Below, piece after piece: positions 8,026 to 17,051 of a DNA stretch of 64,000 nucleotides (its first letter is position 1; every line of letters starts with the position of its first letter). Both the position numbers and the translations under genes were made by a program. The notes beneath the pieces were generated by a model, which made no database searches, had not been told where the DNA came from, and worked only from the letters and a program-made list of their open reading frames with translations. The DNA is from an uncultured Isosphaeraceae bacterium. Lineage in GTDB: Bacteria; Planctomycetota; Planctomycetia; Isosphaerales; Isosphaeraceae. The DNA is taken from assembly GCA_945957605.1 (NCBI GenBank), contig CAMFLR010000003.1:496001-560000 (forward strand), given 5' to 3'.

Positions 8026-9324
8026 ATGAGATCGTGCTCACTCCTTGTCGCGGCGATTTTTGCTCTGGCGTCGTACAGTCTGGCTGGAGCTGCGGAACCT
8101 ACGTTTACCGTCGGCGCAGCGGTGCGCGATATCACGCCGCCGGCAGGGCTGCCGATGTGGGGCTACGCCGCGCGACATGACATGGTCGCGACCGGTGCGA
8201 TTGACCCGCTCATGGCCTCGGCCGTTGTAATCGAGGCGAATGGCGCGAAGCTGGCGATCGTCGCGACCGATCTTGGACGCGGTCCCATGCCCAAGAGCCT
8301 GGCGAAGATTCGGGCCGAGGCGAAAAGAGCCGGGATTGAGTATGTGCTGATTTCAGGCAGCCACACGCATCACGGACCGGTCATCGAACTGACGGAAAAA
8401 GCCGGGCCCAAGTTCAAACTCGCGGCGACGTATGGCGAGGAACTGACCGGCAAGCTGATCGAGGCGATTCTCGAGGCTGATGGCAATCGCAAACCAGCGA
8501 AGATTGGCGTTGGAACGGAGGAAGTCACGCTCAACCGCAACCGGCACTGGAAGAAAGAGCCGAAGCCGGTCGACAACGGTCTTCGCGTGGTTCGGTTCGA
8601 CGACGAGAGCGGCAAGCCGATTGTGGTGCTCGTCAATTTCGCTGCGCATCCGGTCATGACCGAGGCGAAGGATCTCCGCTGGTCGGCCGATTTTCCAGGC
8701 GCGATGAAGGCGAAGATCAAGTCGGAAATGGGCATTCCCGCGCTCTTCTTGCAGGGGGCTGCGGGCGATATGAGCCCGAACTCGCCTCCAGGCGTGAGCG
8801 GGCCGAAAGCGTTTGGCGAGAATCTCGGCGATCGCGTCGTCAAGCTGGCGGGCACGATCAAAACGGCGAAGCCTGAAGACCCGGCGATCGTGGGCAAGAC
8901 GGAAATCTTTCACTTCAAACCGCGCGTAGATCTTGGCAATCCGCTTGTGATTGCGGCGTTCTCGAAGGCGTTTTTCCCTGAACTCATCGCGGTGATGGCC
9001 GAGGAGTTTGGCAAAGGGGTCGACGCCGAGCTGAATACGGTGCTGATCAATCGCAAGCTGGCGATCGTCGCGGGATCGGGCGAGTTTTTCTGTCAGCACG
9101 CCAATCGGCTTCGGGCGCGATCGACTTTCGAAAACGTTCTGTTTCTGGGGTACTGCAACGGCCATCATATGTACTTCCCCACGATCGAGGCGGCGGTGCA
9201 GCGGGGCTATGGGGCCGAGCCGGGGGTGTCGCTGGCCGAGATTGGAGCGGGGGAATTGATGATGGACCACGCACTGATCAACCTGTACACGCTTGAAGGG
9301 ACTTTTGCGGCCGAGCGGCGTTAA
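8026..9324 (+). CDS. Exported neutral/alkaline ceramidase-like hydrolase
   Basis: A 432-residue secreted protein. MRSCSLLVAAIFALASYSLAGAAE is a Sec signal peptide (cleavage after AGA). The mature part begins FTVGAAVRDITPPAG and MWGYAAR, then SGSHTHHGP, NRNRHW, FAAHPV and QGAAGDMSPN, a set seen in the neutral ceramidase N-terminal-domain family used in planctomycetes; the paired His residues of SHTHHG likely bind zinc. Bona fide ceramidases are longer and have a C-terminal domain absent here, so the true substrate (N-acyl lipid or another amide) is unsure. ATG 8026 is chosen because it opens the signal peptide and follows AAGGGA. Confidence 0.8.
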   Translation: MRSCSLLVAAIFALASYSLAGAAEPTFTVGAAVRDITPPAGLPMWGYAARHDMVATGAIDPLMASAVVIEANGAKLAIVATDLGRGPMPKSLAKIRAEAKRAGIEYVLISGSHTHHGPVIELTEKAGPKFKLAATYGEELTGKLIEAILEADGNRKPAKIGVGTEEVTLNRNRHWKKEPKPVDNGLRVVRFDDESGKPIVVLVNFAAHPVMTEAKDLRWSADFPGAMKAKIKSEMGIPALFLQGAAGDMSPNSPPGVSGPKAFGENLGDRVVKLAGTIKTAKPEDPAIVGKTEIFHFKPRVDLGNPLVIAAFSKAFFPELIAVMAEEFGKGVDAELNTVLINRKLAIVAGSGEFFCQHANRLRARSTFENVLFLGYCNGHHMYFPTIEAAVQRGYGAEPGVSLAEIGAGELMMDHALINLYTLEGTFAAERR

Positions 9325-9470
9325 GTTGGCCAGTTGCTTCGATTTGGACAAAATTCGCCGCTCGATTTGACAGTTCCCGCACGTGACCTAACTTACAAAT
9401 ACACGGAGAGCCAGGCACTCTCCATCGCGAATTCGAGGATGATGAACCATCTTTGCGGGGGTAACGCCGC

Positions 9471-10460
9471 ATGGACGAATGCAGCGCCACGCAGTTCACT
9501 TACGGTGCCGTTCGGGACGTGGAAACCACGCCGAGCGAAACCTCCACGCCCTCGCCGCTCTACTTCATCATGTTGATGGGCGGTATTCCGGGCGCAATGC
9601 TGCAGCTTTCCGCAGCGGGTACGCGCATCGGCCGCGCCGCGGATAATAGCCTGCAGTTGCCGGACGCCAGCATTTCGCGCTATCACGCGATGCTGGGTCA
9701 GGACGAAACCGGGCAGCTACGGCTGACCGATCTGGGCTCGACGAACGGGACGTTTGTGAACGGCAAACGCCTTCCCGACCGCACGCCGGTGCCGCTCAAG
9801 GACGGCGATCGCGTGCAGTTTGGCACGTCGATCGTGGTGAAATTCGTTCGTCCCGATCCCTGCGAAGAGCGATTCCAGCACGAGATGTTTGAACGCTCGG
9901 TGCGCGATTCGCTGACCGGCCTCTACAATCGCGGCTACTTTCTCAGCGAAGTCGGCCTGCTCAGTTCCCGAAGCGCATTGCACGGACTCGGGCTGGCGAT
10001 TTTGATGGTGGACGTCGATCACTTCAAGCGGATCAACGACACGTTCGGCCACGATACAGGCGATCGCGTGCTTCGTGAAGTCGCCAACATTTTGCGGAGC
10101 TCGATGCGAGGTGACGACCTTGTCGCGCGATTCGGCGGCGAGGAATTTGTCGCCGCATTGCCGGTCGCGGCGCCTGATCTTGCGGCCGAACGGGCCGAGC
10201 GGATTCGCGCGAATCTGGCCGACCGGCAGATCATGGTCGGCGGCAAAACAATTTGCATGACGGCGAGCATTGGTGTTTCGTACGCTCCGGCTGGGCGTCC
10301 GCATTCGGTGATGGCGATGATCTCCGCCGCCGATCGCGGGCTGTATCAAGCGAAGAGTTCGGGGCGTGATCGCGTTGTTTTCGGCGTCGAAAGCCGGGTG
10401 CGATTGGGGGATCTGGACACGGCGATGGACGCCGAAAATCGTTCGACCCGCGTCGAGTGA
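9471..10460 (+). CDS. FHA domain-containing diguanylate cyclase
   Basis: A 329-residue cytosolic signalling protein. Residues 50-125 are an FHA phosphothreonine-binding domain (RIGRAADNSL, ISRYHAML, LTDLGSTNGTFVNG). Residues 145-310 are a GGDEF domain: DSLTGLYNRGYF, DVDHFKRINDTFGHDTGD, and the active-site GGEEF at 222-226. An RGDD at 213-216 sits exactly five residues before GGEEF and matches the RxxD inhibitory site, so both synthesis of cyclic di-GMP and product inhibition should be intact. FHA input implies control by a Ser/Thr kinase, common in this phylum (inference). Preceded by a GGGGGT stretch 12 bases before ATG. Confidence 0.93.
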   Translation: MDECSATQFTYGAVRDVETTPSETSTPSPLYFIMLMGGIPGAMLQLSAAGTRIGRAADNSLQLPDASISRYHAMLGQDETGQLRLTDLGSTNGTFVNGKRLPDRTPVPLKDGDRVQFGTSIVVKFVRPDPCEERFQHEMFERSVRDSLTGLYNRGYFLSEVGLLSSRSALHGLGLAILMVDVDHFKRINDTFGHDTGDRVLREVANILRSSMRGDDLVARFGGEEFVAALPVAAPDLAAERAERIRANLADRQIMVGGKTICMTASIGVSYAPAGRPHSVMAMISAADRGLYQAKSSGRDRVVFGVESRVRLGDLDTAMDAENRSTRVE

Positions 10461-10539
10461 CACGCTATGATCTGGGCCGTTCGCTGCGGCGAACTCGGTC
10501 CATGCGTAACGTCGTCTTCATCTCGATCGTAGGTGCGCC

Positions 10540-11391
10540 GTGTCGAATTCTGCCACTGGTTCGCGGCCGACTGTTGTCGGCGTTTGCAGTTGGAGCCTCC
10601 AGGTCACGAGCATTCCCGAGCTGACGCGACTGCTCAGCGGCCTGGGTATTGATGCGGTGCAAATTGCGTGCGGTGATCCGCACCATGCGTCGTGGCAAGA
10701 AGGCGATGACTTGCCCAAGGCGGCGCTGGCTTCAGGGTTGAAGCTCACCGGCGCGATGCTCGGCTTCCCGGGCGAGGATTACACCACGCCCCAAACGATC
10801 AAGGAATCCGGCGGATTCGGCAATCCCGCCGATCGCGCCGAGCGACTTGATCGCCTGCGCTGGGCCGTCGATCGCACCGTCGCGCTAGGCCTGACTGACC
10901 TCATGCTGCATGCGGGATTTCTGCCCGAAGAGGGCGATGCCGGCCGCTCGGCAATGCTCGATACACTCGCGAAGGCTGGGCAGATTGCCGCGGAAAAAGG
11001 GATCACGCTTGCATTCGAAACGGGTCAGGAGACTGCGGATCTCTTGCGCAAAACGCTCGACGACCTCAAGTCGCCCAACTTGAAAGTGAACTTCGACCCG
11101 GCAAATATGTTGCTGTATGACATGGGTGATCCCATCCGTGCGGTCGAGATCCTGGCTCCCGATATTCGCAGCGTGCACGTCAAGGACGCGAACCGCCCGA
11201 CGGTGAAGGGGAACTGGGGCGAGGAAGTGCCGCTGGGGCAGGGGCAGGTGAATATCGCCAAGTTCCTCGAGACGCTGAAACGCGTGGGCTATTCAGGACC
11301 ACTCATGGTCGAGCGCGAGGTCGGCGATCAGGCCGCACGGGTGCGTGACATCCGTCATGGTCTGGATGTGATCGCGAATTGCACGAAGTGA
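10540..11391 (+). CDS. Sugar phosphate isomerase/epimerase-like TIM-barrel protein
   Basis: A 283-residue AP-endonuclease-2/xylose-isomerase-like TIM barrel. Recognisable strands: GVCSWSLQ, GLGIDAVQIACGDP, LMLHAGFLP, ITLAFETGQE, LKVNFDPANML, IRSVHVKDAN, and YSGPLMVEREVG; the Glu, Asp and His residues in FETG, NFDPAN and VHVKD, with the final Glu in VERE, are the usual divalent-metal ligands. Substrate is probably a sugar or polyol, not assignable. The start is GTG 10540, with AGGTG four bases upstream. A hairpin with a T-rich tail about 130 bases downstream may end the transcript. Confidence 0.85.
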   Translation: MSNSATGSRPTVVGVCSWSLQVTSIPELTRLLSGLGIDAVQIACGDPHHASWQEGDDLPKAALASGLKLTGAMLGFPGEDYTTPQTIKESGGFGNPADRAERLDRLRWAVDRTVALGLTDLMLHAGFLPEEGDAGRSAMLDTLAKAGQIAAEKGITLAFETGQETADLLRKTLDDLKSPNLKVNFDPANMLLYDMGDPIRAVEILAPDIRSVHVKDANRPTVKGNWGEEVPLGQGQVNIAKFLETLKRVGYSGPLMVEREVGDQAARVRDIRHGLDVIANCTK

Positions 11392-11519
11392 AATTAGAAC
11401 GGGGAAGCGGTCGTTGCGATGAGTTCGCCGCGCGGCGGAGAAGAACTTACGTAGCGGCCGCGTTGATTCGCGCGCGGTTTTTTGCGTCGATAATTTGCGA
11501 CAACTTGTATCAAACGACG

Positions 11520-11563
11520 AGTCCCAGGAACCGATCTTTGTCGGCGCCTGGGACTTGGTTTTT
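11520..11563 (+). terminator. Rho-independent terminator-like hairpin
   Basis: AGTCCCAGG (11520-11528) pairs with CCTGGGACT (11547-11555) and is followed by TGGTTTTTA. The T-run is on the plus strand, so it fits termination of the sugar-isomerase-like gene; on the minus strand it could also slow transcription leaving the ArsR gene. Confidence 0.65.
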
Positions 11564-11599
11564 ATGGGACCAGACAGTCGGAGAGAGCGGGGCGGACGC

Positions 11600-11938
11600 T
11601 TAGGCCATGATCGAGTTGACGACCTTGGCGAGTTCCTTGCCACCGTCGGTCAGACCGTAGAAGTTGTGCTTGCCCGAGCGACGCGGCTCGATGAGCCGGC
11701 CGTGACGCAGCAGCGCCAGGTGGTGGCTGACGGCGGGCTGGCTCTGAGTGCCGAGGTCGGCACAAAGTTCCGAAACGTTCCGCTCCTTCTCAGCAAGCAG
11801 CATGAGCACCTGGAGACGGGTCGGGTCCGACACCTGCTTGAGCAGGTCGGCAACGCGACGGATGTCAGCCGAGGGGCGTGCCGGAGCAGCAGCCTTGGAA
11901 GCCTTGGACGCGGCGGATTTCGGTGAAGCAGCAGCCAT
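11600..11938 (-). CDS. ArsR-family winged-helix regulator
   Basis: A 112-residue repressor-like protein. After an Ala/Ser/Lys-rich tail of about 24 residues comes the ArsR fold: RRVADLLKQVSDPTRLQVLMLL, then VSELCADLG, the recognition helix around SQPAVSHHLALLRHGRLI, and the wing with KHNFYGLTDGG. The metal-sensing ELCVCD motif is reduced to ELCADL, so classic As/Cd sensing through a Cys pair is not supported. ATG 11938 has GAGGG a few bases upstream. A long upstream spacer with an inverted repeat at 12034-12051 may hold its promoter/operator. Target genes unknown. Confidence 0.85.
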   Translation of the reverse strand: MAAASPKSAASKASKAAAPARPSADIRRVADLLKQVSDPTRLQVLMLLAEKERNVSELCADLGTQSQPAVSHHLALLRHGRLIEPRRSGKHNFYGLTDGGKELAKVVNSIMA

Positions 11939-12033
11939 GGAAACCCTCGAAACGTGAGAAATAAGGGGGAAAACTTTGACTCGGGGGGTACACAGCGGCA
12001 TACCTGATTACAGGTGATGACCGCTAGCGTTTT

Positions 12034-12051
12034 CAAATGATATGATATTTG
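12034..12051. promoter_or_regulatory. Inverted repeat, candidate ArsR operator
   Basis: CAAATGATATGATATTTG: outer arms CAAAT and ATTTG pair around an AT-rich centre. It lies 96-113 bases upstream of the ArsR-family start and has the size and AT-rich character of ArsR operators. No experimental support. Confidence 0.35.
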
Positions 12052-12116
12052 TTACGGGCGTCAACCCTGTAGAAGCACTTCCATGTCGATTTACCGTCGT
12101 GAGGTTGGTTTTTGTA

Positions 12117-12132
12117 AATTCACGCGTGAATT
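12117..12132. repeat. Perfect 16-base palindrome
   Basis: AATTCACGCGTGAATT is a perfect dyad in the AT-richer spacer. It could be a regulator site; its partner is unknown. A single occurrence was noticed in the window. Confidence 0.6.
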
Positions 12133-12626
12133 ATCCTCTGATTTACACGCGTTTTTCGTTGATCTTATGCAATTTCACTGGTTTACTTACATTTGACGAT
12201 CGAAAAGTGCGCTGGCGTATCGAAACCTATACATGAGGACATCAAACGTCTTTTCACGTAAATTGCAGATGGCGGCGTTGCCGAGAGTTTTGAGTGATTT
12301 GGACAGAGTGGCAGATCACTTTATGAACTTTTGGAGGGATGATTTTCGGTGGTTCTGACGTATCTGGCAATAACAAGAATGTAGACAGCGATGACGTATT
12401 TTGACGAGAGTGAATCATCTGATCAAGCTGTGTTTCCGCGAACATTACGGCTGGGCTGAATTTTCGGATTGAAGGGGCGAGAGTTGTCGGGAATTCGGCT
12501 TGCCGCCCCGCGTTCGGGGGCGTAAATTGTCTCTTTCCGTCGAGGCTCCGACATTCGCGAACGATTTCGGCTATGTAGGCCGCGGGGCGAATCGGCGATC
12601 CCCACGCTTCAAGACCGAGATCGCCG

Positions 12627-14048
12627 ATGGCCGCGACTGCCGACACGGCATATCAGCAATGCCTGAACCAAAACTGCCGCGCCACGCTGGCGGTTGATCA
12701 AACCGCGTTTTCCTGCCCGAAATGCGGCGATTTACTCGACGTCATTTATAACTGGGATAAACTCCCGGTCCCCAAATCACTGCGCGATTTTGAGGCGAAA
12801 TGGTCCGATCGCCTCAATCCGCTGAGCTTTTCAGGCGTCTGGCGGTTCCGCGAACTTTTGCCGTTTGCGCCGCCTGATCAGGTCGTAACGATTGGAGAGG
12901 GGCAAACCCTGCTCCAAACGGCCGACAAGGTCGCCCAGTTTGTGGGGCTCAACACCGGCAAGCTCAAGCTGCAATACGAGGGGATGAATCCCTCGGGCAG
13001 CTTCAAAGACAACGGCATGACCGCCGCGTTCACGCATGCGCGGATGGTCGGTGCGCGTCGCGTCGCCTGTGCGAGCACCGGCAATACCTCGGCAGCGCTC
13101 GCGGTTTATTGCTCGGCGACGCCGTTCGGCTTCAAGGCCATCATCTTTATTGGTTCAGGCAAGATCGCCTACGGCAAGCTGGCCCAGGCCCTCGATCATG
13201 GCGCACTCACGATCCAGATCGTCGGCGATTTCGACGATGCGATGGAACGGGTGAAACAGGTCGCCGATCGTCTGGGTATCTACCTGATGAACTCGGTGAA
13301 CCCCTTCCGCCTGGAAGGGCAGAAAACCATCATGTTCCGCGTGCTGGAGGCGTCTGGTTGGGAACCGCCCGATTGGATCGTCGTCCCTGGCGGAAATCTT
13401 GGTAACTCAAGCGCTTTTGGCAAGGCGTTCATCGAACTGAAGCAGCTCGGCCTGATCAATCGCGTTCCTCGTCTGGCGGTCATCAACGCTTCCGGAGCCC
13501 AGACGCTCGATCAACTCGTGACTCATCACGGCTTGAAATGGCAGGGCGGCGCTCCCGAGATGACGGTTGCCAACAATTATTATGGCGAGCTTGATTCGAA
13601 GGGGTTGAAAGCGTCGACCATCGCCTCGGCGATCGAAATCAACCGACCCGTAAATTTGAAGAAATGTTTGCGCGCTCTCGACTTCTGCGACGGCGTTGTC
13701 CGCCAGGTGAGCGATCAGGAGATCATGGACGCCAAGGCACGCGTTGGCGCGGGCGGTCTAGGTTGCGAGCCGGCAAGCGCTGCGAGCGTTGCAGGAGCCA
13801 AGAAACTTCGCGAAGAGGGGATCATAGCCCCCAGCGATACCGTTGTTTGCATTTTGACCGGTCACCAGCTCAAGGACCCGACTGCGACGGTCGCCTACCA
13901 CGGGACCGACCAGGAAAACTTCGAAAAGGTGCTTGGCTCCCGCGGCGTGCGCCGGGCTGGATTCGCGAATCGCCCGGTTGTCGTGCCGAATGACCTCGAC
14001 GATATCATTCGCACGATCGCGCTTTATTCTGAAACCGCGAACGCATAA
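12627..14048 (+). CDS. thrC: Threonine synthase
   Basis: PLP-dependent conversion of O-phosphohomoserine to threonine, 473 residues. The N-terminus has a zinc-ribbon-like pair CLNQNC and CPKCGD, as in several bacterial threonine synthases, followed by GEGQTLLQ, the PLP lysine motif [11 protein letters not shown] at about residue 127, [12 protein letters not shown], and the phosphate-cup glycines VVPGGNLGN. The C-terminal NRPVVV...DLDDI segment is intact. The ATG at 12627 has a weak ribosome site. The next gene on the same strand, dapB, begins 88 bases downstream, so two aspartate-family pathways are probably co-transcribed. Confidence 0.95.
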   Translation: MAATADTAYQQCLNQNCRATLAVDQTAFSCPKCGDLLDVIYNWDKLPVPKSLRDFEAKWSDRLNPLSFSGVWRFRELLPFAPPDQVVTIGEGQTLLQTADKVAQFVGLNTGKLKLQYEGMNPSGSFKDNGMTAAFTHARMVGARRVACASTGNTSAALAVYCSATPFGFKAIIFIGSGKIAYGKLAQALDHGALTIQIVGDFDDAMERVKQVADRLGIYLMNSVNPFRLEGQKTIMFRVLEASGWEPPDWIVVPGGNLGNSSAFGKAFIELKQLGLINRVPRLAVINASGAQTLDQLVTHHGLKWQGGAPEMTVANNYYGELDSKGLKASTIASAIEINRPVNLKKCLRALDFCDGVVRQVSDQEIMDAKARVGAGGLGCEPASAASVAGAKKLREEGIIAPSDTVVCILTGHQLKDPTATVAYHGTDQENFEKVLGSRGVRRAGFANRPVVVPNDLDDIIRTIALYSETANA

Positions 14049-14136
14049 CGTTGCATTTTTGTCTGTCCCCACGCTTCTCTTCTGTGCGTTTTCATCTCTA
14101 TCGCCGAGATGTTCGGCGATCATTGGGACAATTCTC

Positions 14137-14931
14137 GTGGCCGACATTCTTTCATTCGCCATCGTGGGCGCTACCGGGCGCATGGGCATCCGGTTAATTC
14201 AACTGATCGACGCCGATCCGTCGCTCAGTCTGGGAGCTGCCGTCGACCGGCCCGGTCATCCTTCGATCGGGCAGGATATCGGTCCCATTGCTGGTCTACC
14301 TTCGCTTGGCGTCGCGCTCGCTGCTGAGCTCGACGCCAATGCGAAGGTGGACGCGTTGATCGACTTCTCCGCGCCTGCTGGATCAGTGGCGATCAGCAAG
14401 GTTTGCCGCGAACGCGGAATTCCTCTAGTGGTAGGCACGACCGGTTTGGAGCCTGAGCAGAAGGCGGAAATTGAGACCGCGGCCGATCGCATTCCCGTGC
14501 TGATCTCGCCGAATCTCAGTCGCGCCGTCAACTTGCTCATGAAACTTGCGGGAGTGGCCGCACGTGCGCTGGGGGAGACGGCCGATATTGAAATTGTCGA
14601 GCGCCATCATGTGAAGAAGAAGGACGCCCCGAGCGGGACCGCCCTTCGACTCGCCGAAATCATTTCGCGCGAGACGGGTTTCACGACACTCACCCATGGC
14701 CGTGAAGGTCTCGTCGGCGAACGCCCGCGAGCCGAAATCGGCATGCATGCATTGAGAACGGGTGATAACCCCGGTGAACATACGGTGGTTTTTGGCCTCA
14801 TGGGCGAGTGTTTAGAATTATCACATAGAGCGCTAAATCGAGACGGTTTTGCCCGTGGAGCGTTGGACGCAGCGCGGTTTTTGGTCGGAAAACAACCAAG
14901 GCTGTATTCAATGGTTGACATCCTTGGTTGA
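14137..14931 (+). CDS. dapB: 4-hydroxy-tetrahydrodipicolinate reductase
   Basis: NAD(P)H-dependent reductase of the diaminopimelate/lysine pathway, 264 residues, normal for the family. Motifs: N-terminal FAIVGATGRMG nucleotide loop, DFSAPAG, VVGTTGL, SPNLSRAVN, and the substrate motif ERHHVKKKDAPSGTAL with the catalytic His/Lys. I place the start at GTG 14137 (VADILSFAIVGATG), because a longer reading to an earlier ATG would overlap thrC and add non-conserved sequence. Its presence implies meso-DAP synthesis, consistent with peptidoglycan in planctomycetes. Follows thrC in a likely operon. Confidence 0.93.
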   Translation: MADILSFAIVGATGRMGIRLIQLIDADPSLSLGAAVDRPGHPSIGQDIGPIAGLPSLGVALAAELDANAKVDALIDFSAPAGSVAISKVCRERGIPLVVGTTGLEPEQKAEIETAADRIPVLISPNLSRAVNLLMKLAGVAARALGETADIEIVERHHVKKKDAPSGTALRLAEIISRETGFTTLTHGREGLVGERPRAEIGMHALRTGDNPGEHTVVFGLMGECLELSHRALNRDGFARGALDAARFLVGKQPRLYSMVDILG

Positions 14932-15039
14932 GGTCTTGCGATCTTGAAGATTTCGCGCGAAACTCCGTCACAACTCTCCGGTTACATGGACGTCGTTTGC
15001 GTTTGCATGAGTGCTAGCCGCAATTGAGGAGTAGAGACG

Positions 15040-15432
15040 ATGGCTGTCTGCGAGCAGGGGTACCTCTGCGACGTGTGCGGAAAGGACGTCGCCGATCTGA
15101 CGGAATCGGATTTGTATCTCCGATTTGTGCTCGGCGAAGTCGACCCCGAAACGTTGCATGTGACGCCGGAACGTCACATTCGCTGTAATCCGACACTTGC
15201 CCAGTTCATTGTGGCCGACGGCTTCGATCAGGTGACGGTGGAAGGGTTCTTCTCGAAGAACATTCTCGACCCGGCATTCGTGATCGAAGAGGAAGTTCGG
15301 GTGACTCGCGGTTATCTGCGGCTTCAGGAGCTGATGACGCTCGAAGTGCCGATCACCGAATACCCCCTTCCGGAAGTTCTGGCCATCTGGCGACACGAAG
15401 AAGAATCGGTGACGCAGCCGATTCCTGCCTGA
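15040..15432 (+). CDS. Conserved-looking small protein with N-terminal CxxC
   Basis: A 130-residue soluble protein. The N-terminus has YLCDVCGKDVADL, a CxxC that could be half of a zinc site, and a further Cys in RHIRCNPTLAQ. The rest is acidic with a predicted beta-rich middle (ILDPAFVIEEEVRVTRGYLRLQ; residues 74-95) and LEVPITEYPLPEVL near the end. I do not recognise a family. ATG 15040 has GAGGAG eight to nine bases upstream, a strong ribosome site, so the gene is very probably expressed. It lies between dapB and a receiver-like protein gene on the same strand. Confidence 0.7.
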   Translation: MAVCEQGYLCDVCGKDVADLTESDLYLRFVLGEVDPETLHVTPERHIRCNPTLAQFIVADGFDQVTVEGFFSKNILDPAFVIEEEVRVTRGYLRLQELMTLEVPITEYPLPEVLAIWRHEEESVTQPIPA

Positions 15433-15481
15433 CGAATCTTGCCGGTCGATTTCGCGCCGGTCCCCAATGCTGGGTGAATCT

Positions 15482-15958
15482 ATGCGAAGTCTGTTCCGGG
15501 GCAAAGCAGCCCTCGAACCGCTGCCGCTGAAGCGATTGTTCCTCGACGACGATGCCGAACGAGCAAAGCTTTTTCTGACCGAGTATCCCGACGCCGTTTG
15601 GGTCGAGACTGCCGCCGATTGCATCAGCCAGCTGGCTGCGCATTGGGATGAAGTGCACCTCGACCATGACCTGGGCGGTGAACAGTATGTCGACGTCGAT
15701 CGCGACGACTGCGGGATGCATGTGGTGAGGTGGCTGGGGTTTGAGCCGAGAACGCATTTGAGATCGACGCAGTTTTTCGTTCATAGCCACAATGGCGTGG
15801 CCGCAACAGTGATGGTGCTGAATCTGAAATCGATGGGGTTTCGGGCGGAGGCGGCGCCGTTTGCCGTCGGACTGTGGAAACCAGGGGCCCGGGTGAAACC
15901 GGGCCTGGTCGATCGGCTTTTTGACTGGTTGCGATCGAAGCAACGATCCAAAGATTGA
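15482..15958 (+). CDS. Cyclic-phosphate-processing receiver-like domain protein
   Basis: About 158 residues. The pattern LKRLFLDDDAERA near the N-terminus, then DEVHLDHDLGGEQY and GMHVVRWL, and VHSHNGVAATVMVLNLKSMGF matches the single-domain receiver-like family proposed to process cyclic phosphates (LDDD, LDHDLG and the HSxN motif). These proteins are found singly or next to RNA- or nucleotide-repair genes. ATG 15482 follows GGTGA four bases upstream; an ATG at 15467 is an alternative without a ribosome site. The exact reaction is not established for the family, so the function stays tentative. Confidence 0.65.
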   Translation: MRSLFRGKAALEPLPLKRLFLDDDAERAKLFLTEYPDAVWVETAADCISQLAAHWDEVHLDHDLGGEQYVDVDRDDCGMHVVRWLGFEPRTHLRSTQFFVHSHNGVAATVMVLNLKSMGFRAEAAPFAVGLWKPGARVKPGLVDRLFDWLRSKQRSKD

Positions 15959-16118
15959 GACTGCCTTTCGAGCTGGTACACACCTGGCCGTATAAGGCCA
16001 TACTTCGCGCCTGGAGTGCTCAGCTTGCCAAGCAAGGCCAGCTTGTTCTACTATGGGCGCGGCCTGGGAGAAACGAGTTCTCCGGGCGGCTCGACCGTCT
16101 CATCCGAGGATTACAGCT

Positions 16119-17051
16119 TTGAGAACGGTGATCACCGGCGGCGCCGGCTTCGTTGGATCGCACCTCTGCGAGCGCTTCCTGGCCGAAGGACACGAGGTAA
16201 TTTGCCTCGACAACCTTCTGACCGGCCACAGGCGCAACATTGCCCACCTGCTGGACAATCCGAAGTTTTCGTTCCTCGAACACAACATTTCCGAGCCGGT
16301 GCAAATCGACGGTGCCGTCGATAACATCCTCCATTTCGCCAGCCCGGCCAGCCCCGCCGATTACCTCGCACACCCAATTCCGACCCTCAAGGTCGGTGCG
16401 CTCGGTACTCACAACGCGCTAGGGCTCGCCAAGGCTAAAGGCGCGCGCCTACTGCTGGCCAGCACATCGGAAGTCTACGGCGATCCGGACGTGCACCCCC
16501 AGCGCGAAGATTACTGGGGAAACGTAAACCCAATCGGCCCCAGAGGTTGCTACGACGAAGCCAAGCGGTTCGCCGAAGCGATCACGATGGCGTATCACCG
16601 CTATCATGGTGTGAAGACACGCATCGTGCGGATTTTCAACACCTACGGCCCGCGCATGCGCCTGAACGACGGCCGCGTGTTGCCCGCTCTCATGGGACAG
16701 GTGCTCCGCGGCGAGCCGATGACAGTGTTCGGTAAGGGCGATCAGACCCGGTCGTTCTGTTACGTAACCGACCTGGTCGATGGCATTTATCGCCTGCTCA
16801 ATTGCGACTTCTCCGAGCCGGTTAACATCGGCAACCCGTCGGAAATCACCGTGCTGGAACTGGCCAAGGAGATCCTGGCGATGGTTCCCGGGACGAAGAG
16901 CGTGATCGAGTATCGCGACCTGCCGCAGGACGATCCCAAGCGCCGAAGGCCGGATATCACGCGGGCTCAAACTCTGCTGGGCTGGAATCCGACGATCGAC
17001 CGCGCCGATGGTTTGCGACGCACCCTCGAGTACTTCAAAGGCGTGTTGTGA
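16119..17051 (+). CDS. UDP-glucuronate decarboxylase (UXS-like), extended SDR
   Basis: Forms UDP-xylose from UDP-glucuronate; about 310 residues, matching bacterial UXS. Motifs: [13 protein letters not shown] (NAD loop), [34 protein letters not shown], catalytic YDEAKRFAE (YxxxK), [21 protein letters not shown] and NIGNPSEIT. The likely start is TTG 16119: GAGGA at 16106-16110 sits eight bases before it and the SDR fold begins immediately, whereas ATG 16053 would add 22 non-conserved residues. Together with GalE downstream it points to nucleotide-sugar supply for surface polysaccharide. Other NDP-sugar dehydratases in the same family are possible. Confidence 0.85.
   Translation: MRTVITGGAGFVGSHLCERFLAEGHEVICLDNLLTGHRRNIAHLLDNPKFSFLEHNISEPVQIDGAVDNILHFASPASPADYLAHPIPTLKVGALGTHNALGLAKAKGARLLLASTSEVYGDPDVHPQREDYWGNVNPIGPRGCYDEAKRFAEAITMAYHRYHGVKTRIVRIFNTYGPRMRLNDGRVLPALMGQVLRGEPMTVFGKGDQTRSFCYVTDLVDGIYRLLNCDFSEPVNIGNPSEITVLELAKEILAMVPGTKSVIEYRDLPQDDPKRRRPDITRAQTLLGWNPTIDRADGLRRTLEYFKGVL

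Larger units (their letters stand above)
11939..12626. other. AT-richer intergenic region between arsR-like gene and thrC
   Basis: 688 bases without a convincing gene and visibly richer in A+T than the coding DNA around it. It holds the inverted repeat CAAAT-N8-ATTTG (12034-12051), close to the expected ArsR promoter, and a perfect 16-base palindrome (12117-12132). A 41-codon frame at 12233-12358 exists but lacks a ribosome site. The thrC promoter must lie near the right end; no riboswitch or attenuator (no leader peptide rich in Thr/Ile codons) was seen. Confidence 0.5.

Noticed and set aside
8353-9351. 332-codon minus-strand frame
   Set aside because: Antisense shadow of the ceramidase-like gene; His/Arg-rich with no motif.
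10479-10494. Small hairpin GTTCGC-TGCG-GCGAAC after the diguanylate cyclase gene
   Set aside because: Only six base pairs and no T-run, and such stems are common by chance in this GC-rich DNA.
12233-12358. 41-codon frame MRTSNVFSRKLQM... in the AT-richer spacer, faintly like the N-terminus of a small heat shock protein
   Set aside because: No ribosome site, no continuation of the Hsp20 core in any frame after the stop; probably chance.
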